DNA of 39,781 bases from an uncultured Atopobiaceae bacterium (GTDB lineage Bacteria > Actinomycetota > Coriobacteriia > Coriobacteriales > Atopobiaceae). The notes under the pieces are model-generated. The model was not told where the DNA came from, made no database searches, and was given only the letters and a program-made list of their open reading frames with translations. Shown piece after piece: positions 31,642-39,612 of the stretch. The stretch spans positions 1 to 39,781 of the forward strand of contig CALUJM010000020.1 in assembly GCA_944320975.1 (NCBI GenBank), in the 5' to 3' direction. Each line of letters opens with the position of its first letter. Position 1 is the stretch's first letter. The translations under genes and the position numbers were made by a program.

Positions 31642-32127
31642 CTACTCCTCGTCCGCGATGCCCGCGATCTCGCGCCACCGCTTCATCGTCTTGCCCTCGT
31701 CTGATGCGGCCCCCGCGTTGGGAAGGCCGGTCTTGCCACCCTGTTGCTTTGCGGGGGTGTCGGCGAACAGCCACGGCTCGGCCTCCTTGAGCGCGTCGAC
31801 GTCACCGGCGTGGTCGCCCAGGACAGCACGCGCGGCCTTCACGTTTCGCACGCCTGCCAGCTGCAGCTTGAAGTCGATCCGGTCGGACTCGCCCTGGGCC
31901 TTGAGCTCCGCGATCTGGTTGCGCAGTTGTTCGGCCGTCTCTGCGTTCCTGGCGGCCTCTGCCACTTGGGCTTCCAGCGCCGCGATCTTCTCGTCACGCT
32001 CCGCGACGGCCTTCTCCCAATCGGTGCCGCTCACCTGCGGCTGGTCTTGCGCCGCCTGCTGCTGCCCGAGGTCTTCCTGGGCTTGCGGCTCCTCCTGCGT
32101 CTTGTCGCCATGGTTATCGCCGGCCAT
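31642..32127 (-). CDS. Phage scaffolding protein (GP20 family)
   Basis: The 161-residue protein is very acidic and coiled-coil: KAVAERDEKIAALEAQVAEA and NAETAEQLRNQIAELKAQGE, with the GP20-type motif SDRIDFKLQLAGVRNVKAAR and a C-terminal PWLFADTP. Scaffolds assemble the capsid shell and then leave. The ATG at 32127 has AAAGGTGA upstream and gives an N-terminus rich in Glu and Gln; the reading from 32157 adds 10 residues with no ribosome site. It is first in the leftward structural operon here; normal order would place a portal and a minor head gene before it, but neither is present. Confidence 0.9.
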   Translation of the reverse strand: MAGDNHGDKTQEEPQAQEDLGQQQAAQDQPQVSGTDWEKAVAERDEKIAALEAQVAEAARNAETAEQLRNQIAELKAQGESDRIDFKLQLAGVRNVKAARAVLGDHAGDVDALKEAEPWLFADTPAKQQGGKTGLPNAGAASDEGKTMKRWREIAGIADEE

Positions 32128-32194
32128 GTCAGTCACCTTTCGTGTCGTGGCCGACAAAGAATTCGGCCCCTTAACCTGTATGTAGGCTAAGGGG

Positions 32195-32250
32195 CTGTCA
32201 CAAGCTCATCTAGATTCGTAGCTGAGCCAACTACTCTGTCACAATCTCAT
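32195..32250. repeat. Two short direct repeats at the right boundary of the prophage
   Basis: CTGTCACAAGCTCAT at 32195-32209 and CTGTCACAATCTCAT at 32236-32250 differ in one base and are 41 bases apart start to start. The second overlaps the end of the 329-residue gene. Just before them CCCCTTA at 32167-32173 and TAAGGGG at 32188-32194 form a stem. The stretch is between the scaffold gene and the neighbouring island and could be a junction. Confidence 0.55.
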
Positions 32251-33236
32251 TCCTGAAGACCAGGGAGCTTTTGAAGCGAGATTCCGATTAACTTTTCGTA
32301 GCTCCGACCACCTGGACGACGGCTGACCCGCCGCTCTGCCTCGATGTCAACCTGATCGCCAGGATGCAGGGTCACTACATCGGCAGCTGAAATCGTTCCT
32401 ATAGAGAGCGTTATCTCTTGCTCGCTGTCCGTGAGGACACGGAGCTTATCTTTCTGCGACATGGTTACAGTCAGAATTTTGCCAACGATGTGAATCGTCT
32501 CGCTATCGATATTTGCGTTCTGAATGACGACGGAAGCGTGTTTAGCTGTCTCATGCGTCAATCTAGACGTCTCGGGCGGCCTACCAGGTTCCTCCCATTC
32601 GAAGTCAACGTCAAGCGCGCCTTTGTCGACAGAATCACAGAAGGCTTTCATGGTAGAGGCCACGCGTGGGCCATGGTCCGTAAGTCGGTCGAGAAAATCC
32701 GTCTTGTCTGGCCCATCGACGTTGAGATCCTTAATCAGAGACGTGAACTCGTCAAACGCCAGGTCGGCAAGAGGCCGCGCGCCGATTTCGTCCTCGAGAT
32801 CGAAGAGCGACTGGTCCTTCCCCTCGGGATAGAGGTCCGACATCCTGTCAAGCGTTGGAGCGACCTGTATGACCACAGAGCCGGGCATTGGCGATGCCAC
32901 CATGGAAAGCTGTGTCCTACCGGTAACGCTGAATGGCAATGCGCCTGCAGAAGTCATAATTCCCTGAATGGAAGCCCCAATTGCATCAACACCGTCTTGC
33001 AGGGCCGAGAGGAACGTGCCGACGGCTTTGAGCGGTGCGGTGTGACCCTTTACGGAAGGTCCGGTGATGTGAATCACACCAATAGACGCGGGGTCGTCCT
33101 CTGGAGAGTGTTCGCGGACAAAGGCGTTCACACCCATCAGGGCCGCATCAGCAGGGTTCTCTGGCACCGTATAGGTGACATCGGGGTCAAAGCCCAGGGA
33201 GGACAAATAGTCATCGAGGTTAGGCGTCGTAGCCAT
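32247..33236 (-). CDS. Unknown protein coupled to a nucleotidyltransferase-like gene
   Basis: The 329-residue protein has no family I can name. The N-terminal part (residues 10-110) is alpha/beta with VRE-H and IGVIHITGPSVKGHTAPL. The middle (110-220) holds acidic helical segments such as LEDEIGARPLADLAFDEFTS. The last 90 residues are beta-rich, with IHIVGKILTVTMSQKDKLRVL and VTLHPGDQVDIEAERRVS, an OB- or SH3-like barrel shape. It starts at the ATG at 33236, 17 bases inside the end of the nucleotidyltransferase gene, with GGAGGTGA placed 6 bases upstream, so both are made together. A partner or antitoxin-like role is possible; it is not shown. Confidence 0.82.
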   Translation of the reverse strand: MATTPNLDDYLSSLGFDPDVTYTVPENPADAALMGVNAFVREHSPEDDPASIGVIHITGPSVKGHTAPLKAVGTFLSALQDGVDAIGASIQGIMTSAGALPFSVTGRTQLSMVASPMPGSVVIQVAPTLDRMSDLYPEGKDQSLFDLEDEIGARPLADLAFDEFTSLIKDLNVDGPDKTDFLDRLTDHGPRVASTMKAFCDSVDKGALDVDFEWEEPGRPPETSRLTHETAKHASVVIQNANIDSETIHIVGKILTVTMSQKDKLRVLTDSEQEITLSIGTISAADVVTLHPGDQVDIEAERRVSRRPGGRSYEKLIGISLQKLPGLQE

Positions 33237-33756
33237 CGATAATCACCTCCAAGTACCCTGCAGCCGGATAATGCCAGCGATCGTTTCCTTCAGCAAAACG
33301 TGCCTTCGACCAGAACTGGTCCCAATAACCACGTGTCACCATGTAGTTGTAGTCGTACCCGTACTCGGTTGGCGGCACTGGCAGCAAGTAGGAGTCAACA
33401 CGGTCGTTCAGGCGCTTGACGAGCGGGTTCTTGTGCAGAAGGACCTGTGTAACGAACTGGCCCCTCGGGTCACTGGCAGCTTTGTTATACGCATCGCCAT
33501 CAACCAGATAGACGACGTCGATATCGTGCGGCACTTCCTCTGAGGTGATAAAGCTGCCGCCAATCCATACAGCCGAGAGCCTTCCATAAGCTTGCTGCAC
33601 GACGGCGGTTACTTCTTGGAATGCATCCCATATCTCACGGCGATTTGCATTGTCTTCGGGTACGTATTTATTGCGTAGCTCATCCATGGTCGTCTGATAT
33701 CGGCCAAGCGGAAGAACCCTGCGAACTGCACCGATTTCTTGCAATTCAGGAATCAA
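33220..33756 (-). CDS. Nucleotidyltransferase-like protein (DUF6932-type)
   Basis: The 178-residue protein carries a minimal nucleotidyltransferase signature: GGSFI at residues 66-70 and D-I-D at 78-80 (PHDIDVVYLVDGD), the GS...DxD pattern of pol-beta-like NTases such as toxins of the MNT and MenT groups. It seems to match the little-studied DUF6932 group. The start is the TTG at 33756 with AAGGAGG 5 bases upstream; TTG starts lower translation, useful for a toxic protein. It overlaps the next gene by 17 bases. A possible -10 box TATACT is at 33809-33804. Substrate (tRNA, protein or nucleotide) is unknown. Confidence 0.8.
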   Translation of the reverse strand: MIPELQEIGAVRRVLPLGRYQTTMDELRNKYVPEDNANRREIWDAFQEVTAVVQQAYGRLSAVWIGGSFITSEEVPHDIDVVYLVDGDAYNKAASDPRGQFVTQVLLHKNPLVKRLNDRVDSYLLPVPPTEYGYDYNYMVTRGYWDQFWSKARFAEGNDRWHYPAAGYLEVIIDGYDA

Positions 33757-33803
33757 GGCTCCTCCTTTCGCTTGGTTTCAAACTGCCGAAGTTTGAATTA
33801 GAA

Positions 33804-33809
33804 AGTATA
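33804..33809 (-). promoter_or_regulatory. Possible -10 box for the nucleotidyltransferase pair
   Basis: On the minus strand TATACT lies 48 bases upstream of the TTG start, in a low-GC patch (GGGGGTATATACTTTC). No clear -35 hexamer is seen. Confidence 0.4.
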
Positions 33810-33960
33810 TACCCCCTGACGTCACCGAAGGCTTCACGTTACTGGACTTTTGGGTAACTGTAAGCATCTGCCCGGCAGTTAGCACTCTCAACTCGCATAG
33901 TAGGTAAAGGTCACATATTAGCTGCGCAGTCTGTAGAAACCCGCTTCGTCCACGACCTTC

Positions 33961-34791
33961 CTACTTCCTATACAGCGCATCCAGCGTCTGCTTGTCGCCA
34001 TCTTTCCACTCAATCCATCCGTTGTTGGACCCACCCAACACGAAGTCGGCTGCGCCGCTGGGCGTCGAGAAGGAAACCGTCTTCACCAGCCGTCCGCCAT
34101 CGCCATCCTGGACTAGGTCACCGGACGCCAGCAACTCCTGCCGCAGCTTCTCGTAGCGGTCGAGCTTCGGCTTCACTTTAAGGTCAACAGGAGAGCCCTC
34201 AAGCACATCGAACGTGTCGCCCGTGTACACACCACGCGCACGCACGCCGCGCCGCGAAGTGTAGAACAGCTTCACGTCCGCCAACGCGTCGTCGCTATCC
34301 TCGATCTGGTAGCCGAACGTACCCATCACGAAAGCGATCTCCTCGTAGATCTGCTCGACGGTGGGCTTCTGGTACTGGTCGATCACGTAGCGCGGGTCCA
34401 CTTTGTTCTCTACGGTGTACCGCTTCGATGCGGTCGCTTGCTCGATGGCATACTTCTCAAGCGCGCTTACGTTATCGAGCGAGAACGACTGGATGTCATC
34501 TGAGAGGAACAGTATCGCCTTGTTCCAGAAATCCTTCTTGGCGTTGTGGTCGTCGAGCCGGGCGATGCCCTGCTTGGTCTGCCCAACGTACAAACGAGAG
34601 ATGGCCCCGTCCTCGTCGTTGATGAGGTAGTAGATGCCGCGCATAGGCAAATCGGCTATCTGCTTGGCGCGCGAGAGCAACGGCCTTGGCACGAAGACCG
34701 TGGTCATGGTGGAAAGCGTGCAGCGGCAGATGCGTACCCCGTTGGGTTCGCCGTCAATAAACTGAGTCGTCATCGTCTTCAGTCGTGCCAT
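33961..34791 (-). CDS. GIY-YIG nuclease family protein with DUF4357 domain
   Basis: The 276-residue protein has a GIY-YIG type nuclease domain at residues 50-120: GIYYLI (52-57), LYVGQT (67-72), RLDDHNAKKDFW (78-89) and a later Glu (LEKYAIEQA, 111-119). The C-terminal DUF4357 domain (about 225-276) has the FSTPSGAADFVLGGSNNGWIEWK pattern, split here at about 20 residues. This arrangement is known in genomes as an accessory of restriction and defence loci. I chose the ATG at 34791 with GGAAAGG 8 bases upstream; a reading from 34914 covers the promoter. It diverges from the restriction enzyme gene. Role could be cleavage of modified or foreign DNA; not demonstrated. Confidence 0.85.
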   Translation of the reverse strand: MARLKTMTTQFIDGEPNGVRICRCTLSTMTTVFVPRPLLSRAKQIADLPMRGIYYLINDEDGAISRLYVGQTKQGIARLDDHNAKKDFWNKAILFLSDDIQSFSLDNVSALEKYAIEQATASKRYTVENKVDPRYVIDQYQKPTVEQIYEEIAFVMGTFGYQIEDSDDALADVKLFYTSRRGVRARGVYTGDTFDVLEGSPVDLKVKPKLDRYEKLRQELLASGDLVQDGDGGRLVKTVSFSTPSGAADFVLGGSNNGWIEWKDGDKQTLDALYRK

Positions 34792-34824
34792 CTTGCACAC
34801 CTTTCCATCGGTCCGCATCGGAGC

Positions 34825-34830
34825 ATTATA
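34825..34830 (-). promoter_or_regulatory. -10 box for the GIY-YIG gene
   Basis: A perfect TATAAT on the minus strand at 34830-34825, 34 bases before the ATG at 34791. No good -35 is seen at 17 bases. It is divergent from the box at 34904-34909. Confidence 0.55.
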
Positions 34831-34903
34831 CGGCTGAAGTCCATACGTACGGAACTCCCATGCCGTCAGGTACGCCAAGCTGTTTCTTGTCCTCCTCGGC
34901 GCG

Positions 34904-34909
34904 TATAAT
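34904..34909 (+). promoter_or_regulatory. -10 box for the restriction-modification genes
   Basis: A perfect TATAAT at 34904-34909 is 111 bases before the start of the type IIG gene, leaving a long 5' leader. No matching -35 hexamer at the proper distance is obvious. Confidence 0.5.
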
Positions 34910-35020
34910 GACACCTACGTCAAAAGACGACCGCGAGGATGAACTGGCGCATGTAGCAACGGCACATATCCACAACGTCCTGCCTGCGGATTGGTATCGG
35001 TTGAGCAGGAGGCGACGGGT

Positions 35021-38014
35021 ATGCAACACGATCTCGAAACAAGACGTAGCGACCTCGTCGCCCTTGTGGAACGGTATGCTGCAAACCGCACAGAGTACAT
35101 CAAGTCGACTTATGGCGAAACTTCTCTCAGGGTTGAGTTCCTCGACCCACTCTTCTGCATTCTGGGTTGGGACGTCAACAACGAGGCGGGCCATTCCATC
35201 TATACTCGCGAGGTCATCCATGAGGCCAACGTCACAGTTGATGACGAGGACTCCGCTCACGCCAACAAGAAGCCTGACTATGCCTTCCGGCTCGGAGGAG
35301 AGACGAAGTTCTTCCTTGAGGCTAAGAAGCCCAGCGTCAATATTGTGGAGCGGCGTGAACCCGCCTTCCAGGCACGGCGATACGGATGGAACGGCAACCA
35401 TGCCATAGCTGCGCTGTCTAATTTCGAAGACCTCTCAATCTACGACTGCGGTTATCGTCCAACCGATGACCAGGGTGCATCGTTTGCTCGTATCGCGTGC
35501 TATCACTTCGACGAGCTCGTTGAGCACTTCGACGAGATTTACAGCCTCCTTTCGAAAGAAGCCGTGGCCAACGGCTCGTTGGATAACGTGGACGCGCGGG
35601 AGCAAGCCGTCAAGGTCCCGTTCGACGACCTCTTCCTGGGCCAGATATCAAGCTGGCGCGGCGATATTGCCCTAGACGTCTACAACCACTACAAGGTTTC
35701 CGAACAGGATCGTCTAAACCAGTTCACCCAGACCCTGCTCAACCGTATCATCTTCCTACGCGTGTGCGAGGACAGAAGTTTCGAGGACGAGGAAGAGCTC
35801 CTACGAATCGCGAGCTTCGAAGAGTTGCGCGAAGTCTTTGCTGCTGCGGACGCCAAATACGACTCTGGTCTATTCAACTATTTGGACGACGCGCCATGGA
35901 AGGTTTCCGATTATCTGTTGATCAGCATCTTCCAGGACCTTTACTACCCCGAGAGCTCGTACGACTTCAATGTGGTCCAGCCGCACGTTATCGGGCATAT
36001 TTACGAGGAGTTTCTGAGCGAACGGGTCTATATCGAAGACGGCCGTGTAAGGTTTGAGTCCACGCCCGAAGCCGTCGAGTCGAATGGCGTCGTGCCCACG
36101 CCTAAGGACATCACCGACGCCATCGTTGCAAATACGCTACGGGAGGTTTCTTACCCCTGCAAGGTCGCGGACGTTTGCTGCGGCTCGGGCAACTTCCTGC
36201 TCTCGTCATACGAATACCTGGTCTCAAAGGAGCTTACGCGGGTCATCTCGGAGGGCGATGCGAGCGTAGAGCTCATCGAGCGACCGTCGGGACTCGACCT
36301 ACCCTTCTGGCGAAAGCGGCAAATCCTCACCGAGGCCATCTACGGCGTGGACATCAATCCGCTTGCAGTGGAAGTCGCACAACTGAGCCTAGTTCTGAGA
36401 CTGCTTGAGGGATGCTCGGGGGAGGAGCTCGATGCTTTTCGCTCCAATACGGGCTGCAAGCTCCTGCCAAACCTTTCGGACAACATCAAATGTGGCAACA
36501 GCCTCGTAGGCTACTCTTATTTCGATTTCGATCCATCGGCGACCAATAACATCGACTCGCTGCGCGCCGTGCGGCCGTTCGATTGGGCAAGCGAGTTTCC
36601 GTTTGGAGGCTTTGACGCCATCGTGGGCAATCCGCCGTACATCCGCGTTCAGAATCTCGCCCGCTATATCCCGCAGGAGTATGAGTTCTACAGGAGCCGC
36701 CACTGCGATCTCAAAATAGCGTCAGCCCAGCTGCTCGACAAATACATGCTCTTCGTGGAGCGTGGACTGAGTCTTTTGTCAGCTAGCGGCAGGCTCGGCA
36801 TGATCATCCCGAACAAGTTCATGACAATTGCAACAGGTAAGCAGTTGCGGGGTCTCTTAACCAGTCGCTATCACGTGTCGCGTATCGTGGATTTCGGAAC
36901 TCTGCAGGTATTCCCGGGCCGCAGTACATACACGTGCATCCTCATCGCTACGCCCGAAGACGTGTCCGACTTCACCCGCTTGCAAGTCGCATCCATATCT
37001 GATTTTGTCGGTTCCCCCACTGAGGGCGGCGCTACATACCCTTCGACTGACCTGACAAGAGAGGCTTGGTCGTTTCCACCTGAAGCGTTGAGTGAGCATT
37101 TGGCAAAGATAGCCGATAAGTGCACGAAACTGTCTGACATGGCAAACGTCTTCGTTGGCCTACAGACGAGCAATGATGCCGCGTACATCATAGAGCCGAC
37201 TGCAGAGACGGATGGCGTCTATTCGTTCGAAGACATGAATGGCCATCACTCGAAGGTCGAAAAGGCTCTCTGCCGGCCATGCCTGCTAGACGTGTCGTTC
37301 GAGCCCTATGGCACACCCACGCCGAACAAGCAGATTATATTCCCGTATTATTTCTCTTGCGGGAGAGCGAAGCTAATACCGTTTGACAGGCTTCAGGTGG
37401 AATACCCAAATGCCTGCGAATACCTCCTCTCCATCAAAGAGAAATTGGAGAGCCGCGCCTTCTCGAACAGGAGCAGGGGTGACGACTGGTATCGGTTCGG
37501 TCGTTCACAGAGCCTCGGAAAGTTCTCGGGCAACCCGCACCTTATCTGGCCCGTGCTCTCACTCGGCCCGAAATATGTAAACGACCAGAGCGGCAAAGTC
37601 ATGTTCACTGGCGGCGGGAACGGACCGTACTATGGCATGGAACTCAAGGAAGAGACTCCCGAGGCCATCGAGTATGTCCAGGCAGCACTCAGCTACTGGT
37701 TGACCGAGGCTCTCGTTCGCAGCAAAACGAGCGTCTTCCGGGGCGATTACTACGCCCACGGCAAGCAATTCGTTACCGAGCTGCCCATTCGGCGTATCGA
37801 CTTCTCCAATAACGCAGATGTCGCACTCCATGCACGAATTGTTGCAACCGTTCGAACACTGAACGATCTCGTTTCGAAACGAGCCTCCTCGAGCAGCAAA
37901 TCGGATGCCGAACTCTACACAAGATCAATCGCCGCAGCAGAGAGGAATCTCAAGTCTGACATGGACATGCTGTATGGCGTCCCGACCGGACTTGAAGGGG
38001 CGGTCATGTCATGA
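35021..38014 (+). CDS. Type IIG restriction-modification enzyme, Eco57I-like
   Basis: The 997-residue protein joins nuclease and methyltransferase in one chain. The N-terminal HSDR_N-like nuclease domain has E39, D86 (KKPDYAFR) and E100-x-K102 (FFLEAKK), the PD-(D/E)XK set. The amino-methyltransferase part has motif I ADVCCGSGNF at about residues 383-392 and motif IV NPPYIR at 537-542, followed by a C-terminal specificity region (about 700-950). I chose the ATG at 35021 with AGGAGG 8 bases upstream, not the in-frame TTG at 34991. Size and partner gene match the Eco57I layout closely (an RM enzyme of about 1000 residues plus a separate methyltransferase of about 540). It ends in an ATGA overlap with the next gene. 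The recognition sequence cannot be read from sequence. Confidence 0.92.
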   Translation: MQHDLETRRSDLVALVERYAANRTEYIKSTYGETSLRVEFLDPLFCILGWDVNNEAGHSIYTREVIHEANVTVDDEDSAHANKKPDYAFRLGGETKFFLEAKKPSVNIVERREPAFQARRYGWNGNHAIAALSNFEDLSIYDCGYRPTDDQGASFARIACYHFDELVEHFDEIYSLLSKEAVANGSLDNVDAREQAVKVPFDDLFLGQISSWRGDIALDVYNHYKVSEQDRLNQFTQTLLNRIIFLRVCEDRSFEDEEELLRIASFEELREVFAAADAKYDSGLFNYLDDAPWKVSDYLLISIFQDLYYPESSYDFNVVQPHVIGHIYEEFLSERVYIEDGRVRFESTPEAVESNGVVPTPKDITDAIVANTLREVSYPCKVADVCCGSGNFLLSSYEYLVSKELTRVISEGDASVELIERPSGLDLPFWRKRQILTEAIYGVDINPLAVEVAQLSLVLRLLEGCSGEELDAFRSNTGCKLLPNLSDNIKCGNSLVGYSYFDFDPSATNNIDSLRAVRPFDWASEFPFGGFDAIVGNPPYIRVQNLARYIPQEYEFYRSRHCDLKIASAQLLDKYMLFVERGLSLLSASGRLGMIIPNKFMTIATGKQLRGLLTSRYHVSRIVDFGTLQVFPGRSTYTCILIATPEDVSDFTRLQVASISDFVGSPTEGGATYPSTDLTREAWSFPPEALSEHLAKIADKCTKLSDMANVFVGLQTSNDAAYIIEPTAETDGVYSFEDMNGHHSKVEKALCRPCLLDVSFEPYGTPTPNKQIIFPYYFSCGRAKLIPFDRLQVEYPNACEYLLSIKEKLESRAFSNRSRGDDWYRFGRSQSLGKFSGNPHLIWPVLSLGPKYVNDQSGKVMFTGGGNGPYYGMELKEETPEAIEYVQAALSYWLTEALVRSKTSVFRGDYYAHGKQFVTELPIRRIDFSNNADVALHARIVATVRTLNDLVSKRASSSSKSDAELYTRSIAAAERNLKSDMDMLYGVPTGLEGAVMS

Positions 38015-39612
38015 CGGACCTCGTCAACAAACTACGCGGAGGCTACTACACCCCAGGTGAGGTCGCGCGCTTCATTTGCGATTGGGCCATAAGATCAGGA
38101 GACGCCACGGTTCTCGAGCCGAGCTGTGGTGATGGCTCCTTTGTCGAGGCGGCGGTAAATCGCCTTGAGGAATTGGGGGCCCACGACGCGTCATGCTTGG
38201 TCACTGGTGTCGAACTCTATGAAGAGGAGGCACGGAAGGCGGCCGAGAAGGGCGGGCACATCGTGTGCGGCGACTTCTTCACTCAGTGTCGAGACGACAT
38301 TGGGTCGAAGCGATACGACGCCATCATAGGTAACCCGCCCTTCATCAGGTACCAAGACTTCGAAGAGGAGTATCGCAGCGTCGCTTTCGATCTGATGCGA
38401 GGATACGGATTCGCGCCCAACAGGCTCACCAACATCTGGCTGCCGTTCCTTGTCGTTTGCTGCCATCTGCTTTCCGATGGGGGCAGGCTCGGGATGGTCA
38501 TTCCAGCAGAGTTGTTCCAGGTCAAATACGCGGCGGAGACGCGACGGTTTCTCATGAAGCAATTCGACAGCGTGACTGTCGTGACATTCTCCGAGCTGCT
38601 TTTCGATGATGCTCAGCAGGAAGTCGTACTGTTGTTGATCGAGCGGCGTGCGTCAGACAGCGGTGCTGGCGTGCGAATAATCGAGGAGGTCAACGCTAGG
38701 TCACTTGCGCAGCTTGACCGTAAGGCAATCGAATCAACCAGGTCTAAGCGTAAACTACCCGAATCTATGAAATGGCAAGCGTACTACCTTGATAATGCGG
38801 TACTTGACTTGCTTGCCGATTTGGACGGCCATAGGGGCGTGAAAACCTCCGCGGAGCTCTTCGAAGTCAACGTCGGTGTAGTGAGCGGCCAAAACTCGTT
38901 CTTTGTCATCGATCGCGAGACTGCAACTAGAAATCACATCGAAGAGGCCTGTACGCCGATTATTAGCAGGTCATTCCAGTTAAGCGGGCTCGCCTTGACT
39001 GACAAGGATTTCGAGCAGCAACTCGTGATGCAACGAAAAGTGCTCCTGTTTCTACCTGATGGTGAGTTGACGAAGGATGAAGCCAATTACGTGAAGCTTG
39101 GTGAGGCGGAGGGCTTCGACGGCAACTTCAAGTGCCGCATCCGTAACCCGTGGTATAGGGTGCCCACATCATGGAAGCCCGATGCGTTCTTCTATCGCCA
39201 GGTCGGAGCATACCCGAGAATTGTGATCAACGAAAAGCGGGCGCATACGACGGATACGCTCCACAAGCTGCGCTTCGTTGATGGCGTTGATGGCAAAAGT
39301 GTGGCTGTTGCGTTCAACAACTCACTCACGTTCCTCATGAGCGAGCTAACTGGCAGAAGCTATGGCGGAGGAGTCTTGACGTTCGAGCCGAGTGAGGCGC
39401 GAAGCCTGCCGATACCGTTCGGAAGTGGAATCACATTTGATTTCGAAAGAGCTGACGAGCTTGTTAGAGCTGGCAAAACCGACGAGCTAATCTCATACGT
39501 CGATTCTGTTGTCCTGGGAGAATATCTCGGCCTAGCGAGCCATGACATCACCCTACTTCACAATGGATGGCTCATGCTGCGCGATCGCCGCCTTGCAAGA
39601 AAGAAGCGTTGA
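38011..39612 (+). CDS. Companion DNA adenine methyltransferase (M.Eco57I-like)
   Basis: The 533-residue enzyme protects the host DNA against the preceding type IIG nuclease. Motif X is YYTPGEVARFI (12-22), motif I VLEPSCGDGSF (34-44), and the catalytic motif IV is NPPFIRYQDF from residue 108. The Asn-Pro-Pro-Phe form points to N6-adenine methylation. The ATG overlaps the previous stop by four bases (ATGA), so the two are translated together. A nuclease domain is not seen. Such a second methylase usually modifies both strands while the fused one alone modifies only one. After the stop at 39612 no clear terminator is seen before the window ends. Confidence 0.92.
   Translation: MTDLVNKLRGGYYTPGEVARFICDWAIRSGDATVLEPSCGDGSFVEAAVNRLEELGAHDASCLVTGVELYEEEARKAAEKGGHIVCGDFFTQCRDDIGSKRYDAIIGNPPFIRYQDFEEEYRSVAFDLMRGYGFAPNRLTNIWLPFLVVCCHLLSDGGRLGMVIPAELFQVKYAAETRRFLMKQFDSVTVVTFSELLFDDAQQEVVLLLIERRASDSGAGVRIIEEVNARSLAQLDRKAIESTRSKRKLPESMKWQAYYLDNAVLDLLADLDGHRGVKTSAELFEVNVGVVSGQNSFFVIDRETATRNHIEEACTPIISRSFQLSGLALTDKDFEQQLVMQRKVLLFLPDGELTKDEANYVKLGEAEGFDGNFKCRIRNPWYRVPTSWKPDAFFYRQVGAYPRIVINEKRAHTTDTLHKLRFVDGVDGKSVAVAFNNSLTFLMSELTGRSYGGGVLTFEPSEARSLPIPFGSGITFDFERADELVRAGKTDELISYVDSVVLGEYLGLASHDITLLHNGWLMLRDRRLARKKR

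Larger units (their letters stand above)
21352..32160. mobile_element. Degenerate prophage integrated at tRNA-Glu
   Basis: The att fragment is followed by two or three cargo genes and then a leftward structural operon with scaffold, capsid, connectors, distal tail and baseplate genes joined by one- and four-base overlaps. Portal, terminase, minor head, major tail, tail chaperones, tape measure, holin, endolysin, repressor and integrase are all absent here, so it cannot form infectious particles alone. The right limit is uncertain: I place it just upstream of the scaffold gene, but the island up to 39612 or beyond may belong to the same integration, because the second att copy is not in the window. 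Confidence 0.85.

Noticed and set aside
34991..35020. TTG start of the type IIG gene at 34991
   Set aside because: The ATG at 35021 has AGGAGG at the right distance and yields a length matching Eco57I-type enzymes.
35021..39612. BREX or DISARM locus because of PglX-like methyltransferases
   Set aside because: There are no pglZ, brxC, brxL, drmA or drmB-like genes; the first protein has its own PD-(D/E)XK domain, and the gene pair fits Eco57I.
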